Assembly: GCA_964371715.1 (NCBI GenBank)
Contig: CAYJNO010000017.1
Span: forward strand, 1-39,575
DNA from: CAYJNO01 sp964371715
GTDB taxonomy: Bacteria; Bacillota_I; Bacilli_A; Erysipelotrichales; Erysipelotrichaceae
Reading direction: 5' to 3'
DNA: 39,575 bases
Numbering within the stretch: the stretch's first letter is position 1; each line of letters opens with the position of its first letter. Under the pieces are notes generated by a model. The model saw only the letters and a list, made by a program, of their open reading frames with translations, did no database searches and was not told the origin of the DNA. Below, piece after piece: positions 25,269 to 32,567 of the stretch. The translations under genes were made by a program, and so were the position numbers.

Positions 25269-26534
25269 ATGTTAGAAAAATTTACTAAATTTTTAGAAGA
25301 AAAAATTTCAGGTCCTATGGTTGCGTTATCTGAACAAAGACATTTACAAGCTGTAAGAGATGGTATCATTGCTACATTACCATTAATTATCGTTGGTTCA
25401 TTCTTTTTAATTATCGCATTCCCACCATTACCACAAGATTGGGCAATTTACCAATTCTTAAGTAGCAATGCAGCAAAAATCTTATTACCTTATCGTATGA
25501 CAATGTATATTATGACATTATATGCTACATTTGGTATTGGGTTTAGTTTATCGAAATCATATAAGTTAGATGGAGTTACTGGTGGTATTTTATCAACTAT
25601 GGCTTTATTATTAACTATTACACCACAAATCGCTGAAGGTATAGGATTTGCAATGCCTATGGCTAACCTTGGCGGAGGCGGAATGTTTATTGGTATTATT
25701 TTATCAATAGTCTCTGTTGAAATTTACCGTTTATGTATGAAATCAAACTTTAAAATTTCAATGCCTGAACAAGTACCAAGTTCAGTTGCTAGAAGTTTTG
25801 AAGCTTTAACTCCAACTGCAATTATCATCATTTTAGTTGGATCATTAACTTATTTTGTTGGATTAGACTGGCATGGAATTATGGCTGGAATCATGGCTCC
25901 ATTAGTAAGTGCTTCTGACTCTTTACCATCAGTTATTATCTTAATTTTCTTAATTACATTATTCTGGTCATTTGGTATTCATGGTGTATCAATCATTGGT
26001 ACATTAGCTAGACCATTATGGTTAGTATTATTAGAAAATAACTCTGCAGCTCAAGCTGCTGGTGAAACAATTCCTCATATTGCAGCAGAACCTTTCTTCC
26101 AATGGTTTATTTGGATTGGTGGATCTGGATGTACAATTGGTTTAGCATTATTATTAGCTTTCGCTACAAAATCAGCATATGGTAAAGCTTTAGGTAAAGC
26201 ATCTGTAGTACCAGCTGTATTTAATATCAATGAGCCATTAATCTTTGGAGCACCTATTGTATTAAACCCAACTTTAATTATTCCATTTATCATTACTCCA
26301 ATCGTATGTGGAACTTTATCTTGGTTTGCAATGGCTTTAAACTTAGTAAATAGAGTTGTAGTTATTGCTCCATGGACACTTCCAGGACCAATTGGTGCAT
26401 ACATTGCAACAGGTGGTGACTGGAGAGCTGCAGTTTTAAATATTATCTGTATCGTAATTTCTATTGTTATTTACTACCCATTCGTTAGAATGTATGATAA
26501 ACAACAATTAGATTTAGAAAAAGTAGAAGCTTAA
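25269..26534 (+). CDS. PTS EIIC sugar permease, lactose/cellobiose family
   Basis: This 421-residue protein forms the transmembrane channel of the PTS transporter. It has about ten hydrophobic helices and belongs to the CelB/ChbC/LacE group. The conserved substrate-site motif is FNINEPLIFGAPIVLNP (about residue 318), and the mid-protein FWSFGIHGVSIIGTLARPLW also fits. An AGGAGG site precedes the ATG. The known MurNAc permease MurP belongs to the glucose-family EIIBC group, which this protein does not resemble. If the operon reading is right, this is a different PTS family used for a cell-wall disaccharide. Confidence 0.93.
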   Translation: MLEKFTKFLEEKISGPMVALSEQRHLQAVRDGIIATLPLIIVGSFFLIIAFPPLPQDWAIYQFLSSNAAKILLPYRMTMYIMTLYATFGIGFSLSKSYKLDGVTGGILSTMALLLTITPQIAEGIGFAMPMANLGGGGMFIGIILSIVSVEIYRLCMKSNFKISMPEQVPSSVARSFEALTPTAIIIILVGSLTYFVGLDWHGIMAGIMAPLVSASDSLPSVIILIFLITLFWSFGIHGVSIIGTLARPLWLVLLENNSAAQAAGETIPHIAAEPFFQWFIWIGGSGCTIGLALLLAFATKSAYGKALGKASVVPAVFNINEPLIFGAPIVLNPTLIIPFIITPIVCGTLSWFAMALNLVNRVVVIAPWTLPGPIGAYIATGGDWRAAVLNIICIVISIVIYYPFVRMYDKQQLDLEKVEA

Positions 26535-26542
26535 TTATCATA

Positions 26543-26574
26543 AGAAGAGTTAGACTATCTAGTTTAACTCTTCT
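26543..26574 (+). other. Intraoperonic hairpin between EIIC and EIIA
   Basis: A 15-bp stem with one G-T pair (26543-26557 with 26560-26574) and a two-base loop sits in the 66-base gap between EIIC and EIIA. The following bases (ATTTAAATAAAA) are not a T tract, so full termination is unlikely. The position fits a partial attenuator or a segment that stabilises the upstream mRNA. Confidence 0.7.
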
Positions 26575-26600
26575 ATTTAAATAAAATAGGAGAAATGAAG

Positions 26601-26915
26601 ATGAATGAATTAGAGTTAAAATGTTTTGAGATTATCTCAAATGTAGGGGCGGCAAAGTCAATGTATTTAGAAGCAATGCAAGTTGCTAAAACTGGTGATT
26701 TTGAAGGAGCAGAAAACTTAATTAAAGAAGGTGAAGAGAGCTTTTTATTAGGACATAAAGCACACGCGTCATTAGTACAAAAAGAAGCAAGTGGTGAAAA
26801 ATTAGAGATTAATTTATTATTGGTTCACTCAGAAGATCAATTAATGAATGCAGAAGCAACAAAAGATATGGTACTAGAATTTATTGAATTATATAAATTA
26901 ATTTTAAAGAAATAG
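26601..26915 (+). CDS. PTS EIIA, lactose/cellobiose family
   Basis: The 104-residue, all-helical cytoplasmic protein accepts phosphate from HPr and passes it to EIIB. The likely phosphorylated His76 lies in LLVHSEDQLM, matching VHAQDHLM of LacF/CelC, with Asp79 in the metal-site position. GHKAHASLVQKEASGE is the family's central helix. An in-frame ATG at 26595 is only two bases from the AGGAG site, so the ATG at 26601 with normal spacing is preferred. It follows EIIC after a hairpin and lies eight bases before mupG. Confidence 0.92.
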   Translation: MNELELKCFEIISNVGAAKSMYLEAMQVAKTGDFEGAENLIKEGEESFLLGHKAHASLVQKEASGEKLEINLLLVHSEDQLMNAEATKDMVLEFIELYKLILKK

Positions 26916-26922
26916 GTGAAAA

Positions 26923-28014
26923 ATGAAAAGATTAGGAATTTCGATTTATGAAGAAAAATCTTCAAAAGAAGACATTATCAAATATATAGATTTAGCACAT
27001 AAATATGGGTTTAAACGTATATTTTCTTGTTTATTATCAGTAACTGATACAAAAGAAAATATTATTAATAAATTTAAAGAAATCAATTCATATGCTAAAG
27101 AAAAAGGTTTTGAGATCATTGTTGATGTTAGTCCAAGAGTTTTTGATGAACTACAAATTGGATATAAAGATTTAAGTTTCTTTAAGGAAATAGGTGCTGA
27201 TGGACTAAGATTAGACATTGGTTATACAGGTAGTGAAGAATCAATTATGACATTTAATCCACAAAATTTATTAATTGAGATTAACATGAGTAATAATACA
27301 AGATATATTGATACTATCATGGATTATATGCCTAATAAAAATAACTTAATTGGTTGTCATAATTTCTATCCGCATAACTATTGCGGTTTAGAATTAGAAC
27401 ACTTTAAAAAATGTACTGAAAACTTTACTAAATATGGTATTCAAACTGCTGCTTTTTTAAGTAGTAACAGTGAAAATTCATTTGGTCCATGGCCAGTAAC
27501 AGATGGGTTACCAACTTTAGAAATGCATAGGAATCTACCAATTGATGTACAAATGAAACATTTTATTGCTTTAGGTAATATTGATGATTTAATTATTTCT
27601 AACTGTTATGCAAGTGAAGATGAGTTTAAAGCTTTAGCTAAAGTAAATAAAGATTTAGTAAGCTTTGAAGTAGAACTATATGATAATGTTCCAGAAATTG
27701 AACAAAAAATATTATTTGAAGAATTACACTTTAATCGTGGAGATATTACTGAGTATGTATTAAGATCTACAGCATCTCGTGTTAAATATAAAGGTCATGA
27801 TTTTAAAGTATTTAATCCAAAACCAGAAATTAAAAGAGGAGATATTATTATTGAATCTAGTTTATATGGTCATTATGCTGGTGAAGTACAAATTGCCATT
27901 AAAGACATGGTAAATTGTGGTAAATCAAATGTTGTTGGTAGAATTAGAGAAGAAGAATTATTCTTATTAGATTATATCAAACCATGGCAAAAATTTATAT
28001 TTACTAAAAGATAG
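26923..28014 (+). CDS. mupG: MupG-type 6-phospho-N-acetylmuramidase (DUF871)
   Basis: The 363-residue protein belongs to the DUF871 family, whose Staphylococcus aureus member MupG hydrolyses MurNAc-6-phosphate-(beta-1,4)-GlcNAc to MurNAc-6-phosphate and GlcNAc. The start LGISIYEEKSSKEDIIKYIDLAHKYGF, the GADGLRLDIGYTG segment and the CHNFYPHNYCGL motif (about residue 145) define the family TIM barrel. A smaller C-terminal cyclophilin-like domain follows. The location behind the EIIABC genes and beside murQ, and the GlcNAc kinase downstream, support the same reaction here. Function is transferred from the S. aureus enzyme; the family is sure. Confidence 0.87.
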   Translation: MKRLGISIYEEKSSKEDIIKYIDLAHKYGFKRIFSCLLSVTDTKENIINKFKEINSYAKEKGFEIIVDVSPRVFDELQIGYKDLSFFKEIGADGLRLDIGYTGSEESIMTFNPQNLLIEINMSNNTRYIDTIMDYMPNKNNLIGCHNFYPHNYCGLELEHFKKCTENFTKYGIQTAAFLSSNSENSFGPWPVTDGLPTLEMHRNLPIDVQMKHFIALGNIDDLIISNCYASEDEFKALAKVNKDLVSFEVELYDNVPEIEQKILFEELHFNRGDITEYVLRSTASRVKYKGHDFKVFNPKPEIKRGDIIIESSLYGHYAGEVQIAIKDMVNCGKSNVVGRIREEELFLLDYIKPWQKFIFTKR

Positions 28015-28022
28015 GAGTCAAT

Positions 28023-29318
28023 ATGAGCTTAAAAGTTTGTGCAATAGGTGGTGGTTCTAGTTACACACCAGAATTAATAGAAGGATTTATTAATCGTTAC
28101 GATAAATTACCAATTACTGAATTATGGTTAGTTGATATTGAAGATGGTAAAGAGAAGTTAGAAATAATTACTAACTTAGCTAAACGTATGATTAAAAAAG
28201 CAAATTTACCAATAGTAGTCTATTCAACAATTAAACGTGAAGAAGGTCTAAAAGATGCAGATTTTGTTATAACGCAAATTAGAGTTGGTGGTATAGATGC
28301 TAGAATAAATGATGAAACTATCTGTAAAAAGCATGGCTTATTAGAACAAGAAACTAATGGACCAGTTGGGTATTTTAAATCAAAAAGAACAATCCCTGTA
28401 ATTCTTAAAATTGCTGAAGAAATGCTTACTTATTGTCCAAATGCATGGTTAATTAATTTCTCTAATCCGGCTGGTATTGTTAGTGAAGCATTATATAAAT
28501 ATTCTAATAATAAAAAAGTAATTGGTTTATGTAACGTTCCTTTCAATATGCATAAAACATTAGCAGATATCTTAAAAATAAATATCAATGATTTAAAAAT
28601 TGATTTTTTAGGATTAAATCATTTTGTATATGGAATTAATATTGAACATGAAGGAATAGATATTAAAGATAAAGCATTAAAAGCATTTGTAGAAAACCCT
28701 GTAATTCCTACAATGAAAAATATTGCACCTATTGTATGGGACTATGATTTAATAAAATCAATAGATGCTTATCCAAGTCCATATCATCGTTACTACTATA
28801 TGCATAAACAAATGCTTGAAGAAGCAAAATTAAAGGATAAAGTGCGTGGTGAAGTTGTAAAAGAAGTTGAGAAAGAATTATTTGTTGAATATGCAAAGTT
28901 AGACTTAGATGTTAAACCTAAACATTTAGAACAAAGAGGTGGAGCATACTATAGTGATGCTGCGTGTAATTTAATCACTTCACTTTACAATGATGATCAT
29001 TCTATTCAAATAGTAAATACAAAAAACAATAATACTATTGTTGAGCTTGATAAAGATAGTGCAATTGAAGTAAGTGCAAAAATAACAAAAGATGGTGTTA
29101 TCCCAATTAGCTTCAATAAAATTAATGATAATATTTTATATTCAATAATAACAGTTAAAAATTATGAAAAACTTATTATTGAAAGTATTATGGAAAATGA
29201 TGATAACAAAGCTATTTTAGCACTAAGTACAAATTACTTTGTAAATGATTATCAAAAAGCTAAAGAAGTATATAATGAATTATTATTAACAAATGAAAAA
29301 CTGTTAAAAGGAGTGTAA
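28023..29318 (+). CDS. GH4-family 6-phospho-beta-glycosidase
   Basis: The 431-residue protein is an NAD- and metal-dependent family 4 glycoside hydrolase. The Rossmann motif GGGSSYTPE is at 9-17, NFSNPAGIV at about 145-153, the metal ligand Cys170 in GLCNVP, and His200 in GLNHF. The catalytic tyrosine region PYHRYY is also present. The closest known type is the 6-phospho-beta-glucosidase (LicH/CelF). However, the segment at residues 109-120 reads QETNGPVGYFKS where LicH-like enzymes have a QETTGPGG-type sequence, which suggests a shifted specificity. It lies between mupG and the kinase. A plausible substrate is a 6-phosphorylated disaccharide containing GlcNAc; that is inference. Confidence 0.85.
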   Translation: MSLKVCAIGGGSSYTPELIEGFINRYDKLPITELWLVDIEDGKEKLEIITNLAKRMIKKANLPIVVYSTIKREEGLKDADFVITQIRVGGIDARINDETICKKHGLLEQETNGPVGYFKSKRTIPVILKIAEEMLTYCPNAWLINFSNPAGIVSEALYKYSNNKKVIGLCNVPFNMHKTLADILKININDLKIDFLGLNHFVYGINIEHEGIDIKDKALKAFVENPVIPTMKNIAPIVWDYDLIKSIDAYPSPYHRYYYMHKQMLEEAKLKDKVRGEVVKEVEKELFVEYAKLDLDVKPKHLEQRGGAYYSDAACNLITSLYNDDHSIQIVNTKNNNTIVELDKDSAIEVSAKITKDGVIPISFNKINDNILYSIITVKNYEKLIIESIMENDDNKAILALSTNYFVNDYQKAKEVYNELLLTNEKLLKGV

Positions 29319-29320
29319 TT

Positions 29321-30202
29321 ATGACTTATTACATTGGAATTGATGGTGGTGGAACAAAAACAAAGTTTACTTTATTTGATGATAAATTTGAAGCCTTAGA
29401 TTCTTATGTTTCTACTACTAGTCATGTTGGACAAGTTAAAAAAGAAGGTTTAAAAGATGTATTGCTTGAAGGTATTAAATACTTTAATCTTGATGAAAAG
29501 CCAATTATTTGTGCAGGACTTGCAGGTTATGGTGTAGTTAAAGCCTTTGTTGATCAAATTGATGAAGTATTCAAAGAAGAATTTAGTGAATATACTTATC
29601 ATATAGTAAGCGATATTAAAGCAGCATATTTTGGTGCCATTGGTGATAATAAAGGCGCTGTAATAATTGCTGGAACAGGTTCTATAGGTTATGCTTTAAA
29701 TGAAAATAAATTTGAGCGAGTTGGAGGTTATGGGTTTGCCTTTAGTGATGAAGGAAGTGCATACTACATTGGACGTTTATTAATTCAGGAATTTTTTAAA
29801 CAAAGTGATAACCGCAAAGAAAAAACAAGATTATATTATTATCTAAAAGAAATCTACAATATTGAAGATGATTATGATTTAATTAGAATTTTAAATAATG
29901 AAAGAGTAAATATTGCAAAAGCATCATTATATGCTTATCATTTAGCTAAAGAAAATGAACTCAATGCATTAAGTATCTTAAATGATGCAGCTATTGAATT
30001 AGCTGAGATTGCTAATACTTTAGTTAAAACTGATGAAACTATTAATGTTAGCTTTATTGGTGGAGTTGCGAATAGTTTTGATATTATGATGCCAATGATT
30101 AAAAAGGCATCAAAAACAAATATTAACTATCAAAAGCCTCTTTATAATGCAGAGTATGGTGCAATATTGGCATATTTAACTAAAGACAAATATGAGAATT
30201 AA
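29321..30202 (+). CDS. BadF-type N-acetylglucosamine (or MurNAc) kinase
   Basis: The 293-residue protein belongs to the BadF/BadG/BcrA/BcrD ATPase family, which includes GlcNAc kinases and the Clostridium MurK that phosphorylates GlcNAc and MurNAc. The actin-fold phosphate-1 loop is YYIGIDGGGTKTKFTLFD. Phosphate-2 is GAVIIAGTGSIGYAL, followed by VGGYGFAFSDEGSAYYIGR and a C-terminal SFIGGVANSFD. The probable job is to convert the GlcNAc released by MupG into GlcNAc-6-phosphate. It lies two bases after the GH4 stop and overlaps the regulator gene by 11 bases, so it is cotranscribed. Confidence 0.87.
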   Translation: MTYYIGIDGGGTKTKFTLFDDKFEALDSYVSTTSHVGQVKKEGLKDVLLEGIKYFNLDEKPIICAGLAGYGVVKAFVDQIDEVFKEEFSEYTYHIVSDIKAAYFGAIGDNKGAVIIAGTGSIGYALNENKFERVGGYGFAFSDEGSAYYIGRLLIQEFFKQSDNRKEKTRLYYYLKEIYNIEDDYDLIRILNNERVNIAKASLYAYHLAKENELNALSILNDAAIELAEIANTLVKTDETINVSFIGGVANSFDIMMPMIKKASKTNINYQKPLYNAEYGAILAYLTKDKYEN

Positions 30203-31013
30203 TGACTTTATAAAAGAGCGCTATAATACTTTTTCACCTGCAGAAAAAAGAATAGCCGATAAATTAATAAATGATAAAAATGTCATTAATTTAGATATTC
30301 ATAACTTTGCGAAAGAATGTGAAACTTCAAGTGCAACAATTGTTAGATTTGCCAAAAAGTTACAAACTAAAGGGTTTCAAGACTTAAAAGTTAAATTAGC
30401 ATCTCAACAAGATGAAATGCCATTACATGATTGGAGTGAAGGTGTCAATAGTGATGACACTATACAACAAATTGCCTACAAATCAATTCTTTCAAATATA
30501 AATATTTATCAAAAAATGTATGAGAATTTAAATTATGATGTTTTATATAAAGTTGTAGAGATGCTAAAAAAAGCTAATCGTGTCTTTATATTTGGTGTTA
30601 GTGGTTCAAGTCTTGTAGCTCAAGATATGCAATATAAACTTATCAAAATACGTAAAGATTGCATACACGTTAGTGATATGCATAATCAAATTTTATTAAG
30701 TAAAACAGTAAAAGAAGATGATGCAGTTATTGTAATTAGTTATTCTGGTGAGACTAAAGAAGTATTACATACTGTCAAAAACTCAAATACTGAAAATATT
30801 GTTTCTATCACGAAGATGGCAGAAAATAGTTTAGAAAAAATATGTAATTATAATTTATATGTTCCAAATAGTGAAGGTTATTTAAGACTTGGTGCTATTA
30901 ATTCTAGACTTTGTACATTAGCATTATTAGATATAATATATTTATCAATGATTCCAGATCAATTAGATGAAATTAAAAATCATATTATTGAAAGTAGAGA
31001 ACTTTTAAAATAG
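30192..31013 (+). CDS. RpiR/MurR-family transcriptional regulator
   Basis: The 273-residue protein has an N-terminal RpiR helix-turn-helix (about residues 1-75; FSPAEKRIADKLI and ETSSATIVRFAKKLQTKGFQDLKVKLA). A C-terminal SIS sugar-phosphate-binding domain (about 110-255; FIFGVSGSSLVAQDMQYKL and VIVISYSGETKEVL) follows. SIS regulators of this type sense phosphosugars, and E. coli MurR senses MurNAc-6-phosphate. Its gene is last in the operon that supplies this molecule, overlaps the kinase gene, and is the natural partner of the two boxes at 22543-22590. Family is firm; the ligand and operator are inferred. Confidence 0.92.
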   Translation: MRINDFIKERYNTFSPAEKRIADKLINDKNVINLDIHNFAKECETSSATIVRFAKKLQTKGFQDLKVKLASQQDEMPLHDWSEGVNSDDTIQQIAYKSILSNINIYQKMYENLNYDVLYKVVEMLKKANRVFIFGVSGSSLVAQDMQYKLIKIRKDCIHVSDMHNQILLSKTVKEDDAVIVISYSGETKEVLHTVKNSNTENIVSITKMAENSLEKICNYNLYVPNSEGYLRLGAINSRLCTLALLDIIYLSMIPDQLDEIKNHIIESRELLK

Positions 31014-31078
31014 TATATTAGTATTAAATTAAGTATCTTAATTATATAATTAACATATAAGCAGCAAAGGCGGTATTT

Positions 31079-31465
31079 ATGTTGAAAAAATATATTAGAT
31101 ACTTTTTTTTGATTATAAAAACTTCTACTTTATCATTGATTGGGACATATTTGGTTTTAAAGAGCAATTTATTAAATCTTTCTAATTATAAAGATTTAAT
31201 TGGAATAATAGATAATTTACTATTAATTGTACTACCATTTATCTTATTTATTTTAATTGAACTAATTAATAAAACAATCACTGATTCAAAAAGTACTATT
31301 GTTGGCTATTTAACAGGGATATCATTAACATTGTTAATTGTTGCTGTAAGGTTTAAAGCACAAATAGAAAGTATTTGGTTAATATATTTATGCTTTGCTT
31401 TTCAATGGTATTTATATTATTTTATCTTCTTACTAGTCAATAATAGAAAAAATAGATTACACTAA
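31079..31465 (+). CDS. Uncharacterised four-helix membrane protein
   Basis: The 128-residue protein has four strongly hydrophobic segments (about residues 9-28, 40-62, 76-94 and 100-122) joined by short loops, and no recognisable motif. An AAAGGCGG site precedes the ATG. It is 65 bases downstream of the regulator gene and ends in a convergent terminator, so it may belong to the end of the salvage operon or be separate. I assign no function. Confidence 0.65.
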   Translation: MLKKYIRYFFLIIKTSTLSLIGTYLVLKSNLLNLSNYKDLIGIIDNLLLIVLPFILFILIELINKTITDSKSTIVGYLTGISLTLLIVAVRFKAQIESIWLIYLCFAFQWYLYYFIFLLVNNRKNRLH

Positions 31466-31490
31466 ATTAAGTGTAATCTATTTTTATTTA
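31447..31490. terminator. Bidirectional terminator between convergent genes
   Basis: A 16-bp perfect stem (31448-31463 with 31470-31485) with a six-base loop is flanked by an A run on the left and a T run on the right. It can terminate the plus-strand membrane-protein gene and the minus-strand DtxR-family gene, whose stop codons both lie within it. Confidence 0.9.
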
Positions 31491-31852
31491 AAATTAGCTT
31501 CGTAGAATTTTTTTATTGCATTAAAACTTTCATCACTTAGTTGATGTTCAATACCACAGGCATCATTTGCTGCAATTTCTTCATTAACTCCAAGCTTAAT
31601 TAGAATATCAGTTAGCATTTGATGCTTTTCTAATGTAATATTTGCTATTTTTAATCCAGTTTCAGTTAAAGAAATATGTCCATTTTCATCAAGTGTAATT
31701 AGATTTTTTTCTTTTAAGTTTTTAACTGCTACACTAACACTAGGCTTTGAAAAATTTAAATGCCTAGCAATATCTATTGAACGAACATATCCTGTTTTAC
31801 TTATTAATAAAATAGCTTCTAAATAATTTTCTAAAGATTCATTTGTTTTCAT
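31484..31852 (-). CDS. Short DtxR/MntR-family metal-responsive regulator
   Basis: The 122-residue protein has the N-terminal winged helix of DtxR/MntR (ENYLEAILLISKTGYVRSIDIARHLNFSKPSVSVAVKNLKEKNLI). It also has the metal-binding dimerisation region (EKHQMLTDILIKLGVNEEIAANDACGIEHQLSDE), with the expected Glu, His and Cys ligands. It lacks the C-terminal SH3-like domain, as do MntR-type short members. AGAGG precedes the ATG. It is transcribed divergently from the WXG100/T7SS genes across about 100 bases, with repeated AT-rich boxes, so it may control itself and that locus. The metal (iron or manganese) cannot be read from the sequence. Confidence 0.85.
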   Translation of the reverse strand: MKTNESLENYLEAILLISKTGYVRSIDIARHLNFSKPSVSVAVKNLKEKNLITLDENGHISLTETGLKIANITLEKHQMLTDILIKLGVNEEIAANDACGIEHQLSDESFNAIKKFYEANFK

Positions 31853-31882
31853 AATTTACCTCTAATAATATAATATCACAAT

Positions 31883-31933
31883 TTCTAATTTAATTATCAT
31901 AATTTTAGGAATAATTTAGTTCTAATTTAATAA
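31883..31933. repeat. 14-base direct repeat between the regulator and T7SS genes
   Basis: TTCTAATTTAATTA (31883-31896) recurs as TTCTAATTTAATAA (31920-31933) with one mismatch, 37 bases apart. TTTTAGGAA lies between them. The pair sits in the divergent region and is a candidate regulator-binding site. Confidence 0.4.
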
Positions 31934-31955
31934 ATAAATATAAGGAGGATATTTT

Positions 31956-32255
31956 ATGAAATCTATCAGAGTAGAGATGGGGGTATTAATGCAAAGTGCA
32001 GATTATATTGATGAATTAAATAACGAATTTAGAAGTTATTATAATCAATTAAACACTGATGTAGATACTCTAGCAGCCACATGGCTTGGCAAAGATAATT
32101 TAGCATTTACAACAAAGATTAAAGGTTTTAACGATGACTTTAATCAACTCAGCTTAGTTTTATCACAATATGCTAGTTTTTTAAGAAACTCAGCAAAGGC
32201 ATATGAACAGACTCAAGATGAATTAGTAAGTCATGTTAATCGTTTAGCAAACTAG
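31956..32255 (+). CDS. WXG100-family (EsxA-like) protein
   Basis: The 99-residue protein is a helical hairpin of the WXG100 family, small substrates or structural partners of type VII secretion. The turn motif is TWLGKD near residues 43-48 between two amphipathic helices. The C-terminus (SFLRNSAKAYEQTQDEL) has the Y-x3-D/E-like export signal pattern. AAGGAGG precedes the ATG. It is the first gene of the T7SS cluster. The second WXG100 gene follows 12 bases later, suggesting a heterodimer as in Esx pairs. Confidence 0.88.
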   Translation: MKSIRVEMGVLMQSADYIDELNNEFRSYYNQLNTDVDTLAATWLGKDNLAFTTKIKGFNDDFNQLSLVLSQYASFLRNSAKAYEQTQDELVSHVNRLAN

Positions 32256-32267
32256 AAAGGAAAAATT

Positions 32268-32567
32268 ATGAGTAATGTAAAAGTTAACTTACAAGAAGTA
32301 AGTGATTTAGCTAGTAAAATTAGAATAGTAAATAATAATATCTATGATACGCTTACAAAAGCTAAAGTAAAAATGAATGATTTAAACACTACATGGCAAA
32401 GTGATGGTAGTGATGCAATTAGAAATAAGTTTAATATCTTATCAAATCGTTTTGCCACACAAAAAGATTTGATAGAACAGTATAGTAAATTTCTAGATCA
32501 TACTGTTAATACTTACGATACATTAGAGTCTACAATTGTCTTTAACGCTAATAATGTAAGTGAATAA
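32268..32567 (+). CDS. Second WXG100-family (EsxB-like) protein
   Basis: The 99-residue protein has the same helix-turn-helix plan as its neighbour. The turn carries TWQSDGSDAIRNKF, a WxG variant with Ser in place of Gly, which is common in the family. Predicted helices flank it (residues 8-40 and 48-88). The end KFLDHTVNTYDTLES resembles the C-terminal secretion signal. It is separated by 12 bases from the first WXG100 gene and overlaps the lipoprotein gene by eight bases, so all are cotranscribed. Confidence 0.85.
   Translation: MSNVKVNLQEVSDLASKIRIVNNNIYDTLTKAKVKMNDLNTTWQSDGSDAIRNKFNILSNRFATQKDLIEQYSKFLDHTVNTYDTLESTIVFNANNVSE

Noticed and set aside
26075..26404. A 109-codon open frame antisense to the EIIC gene
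   Set aside because: No start signal and no recognisable protein; the sense strand carries the conserved permease motif here.
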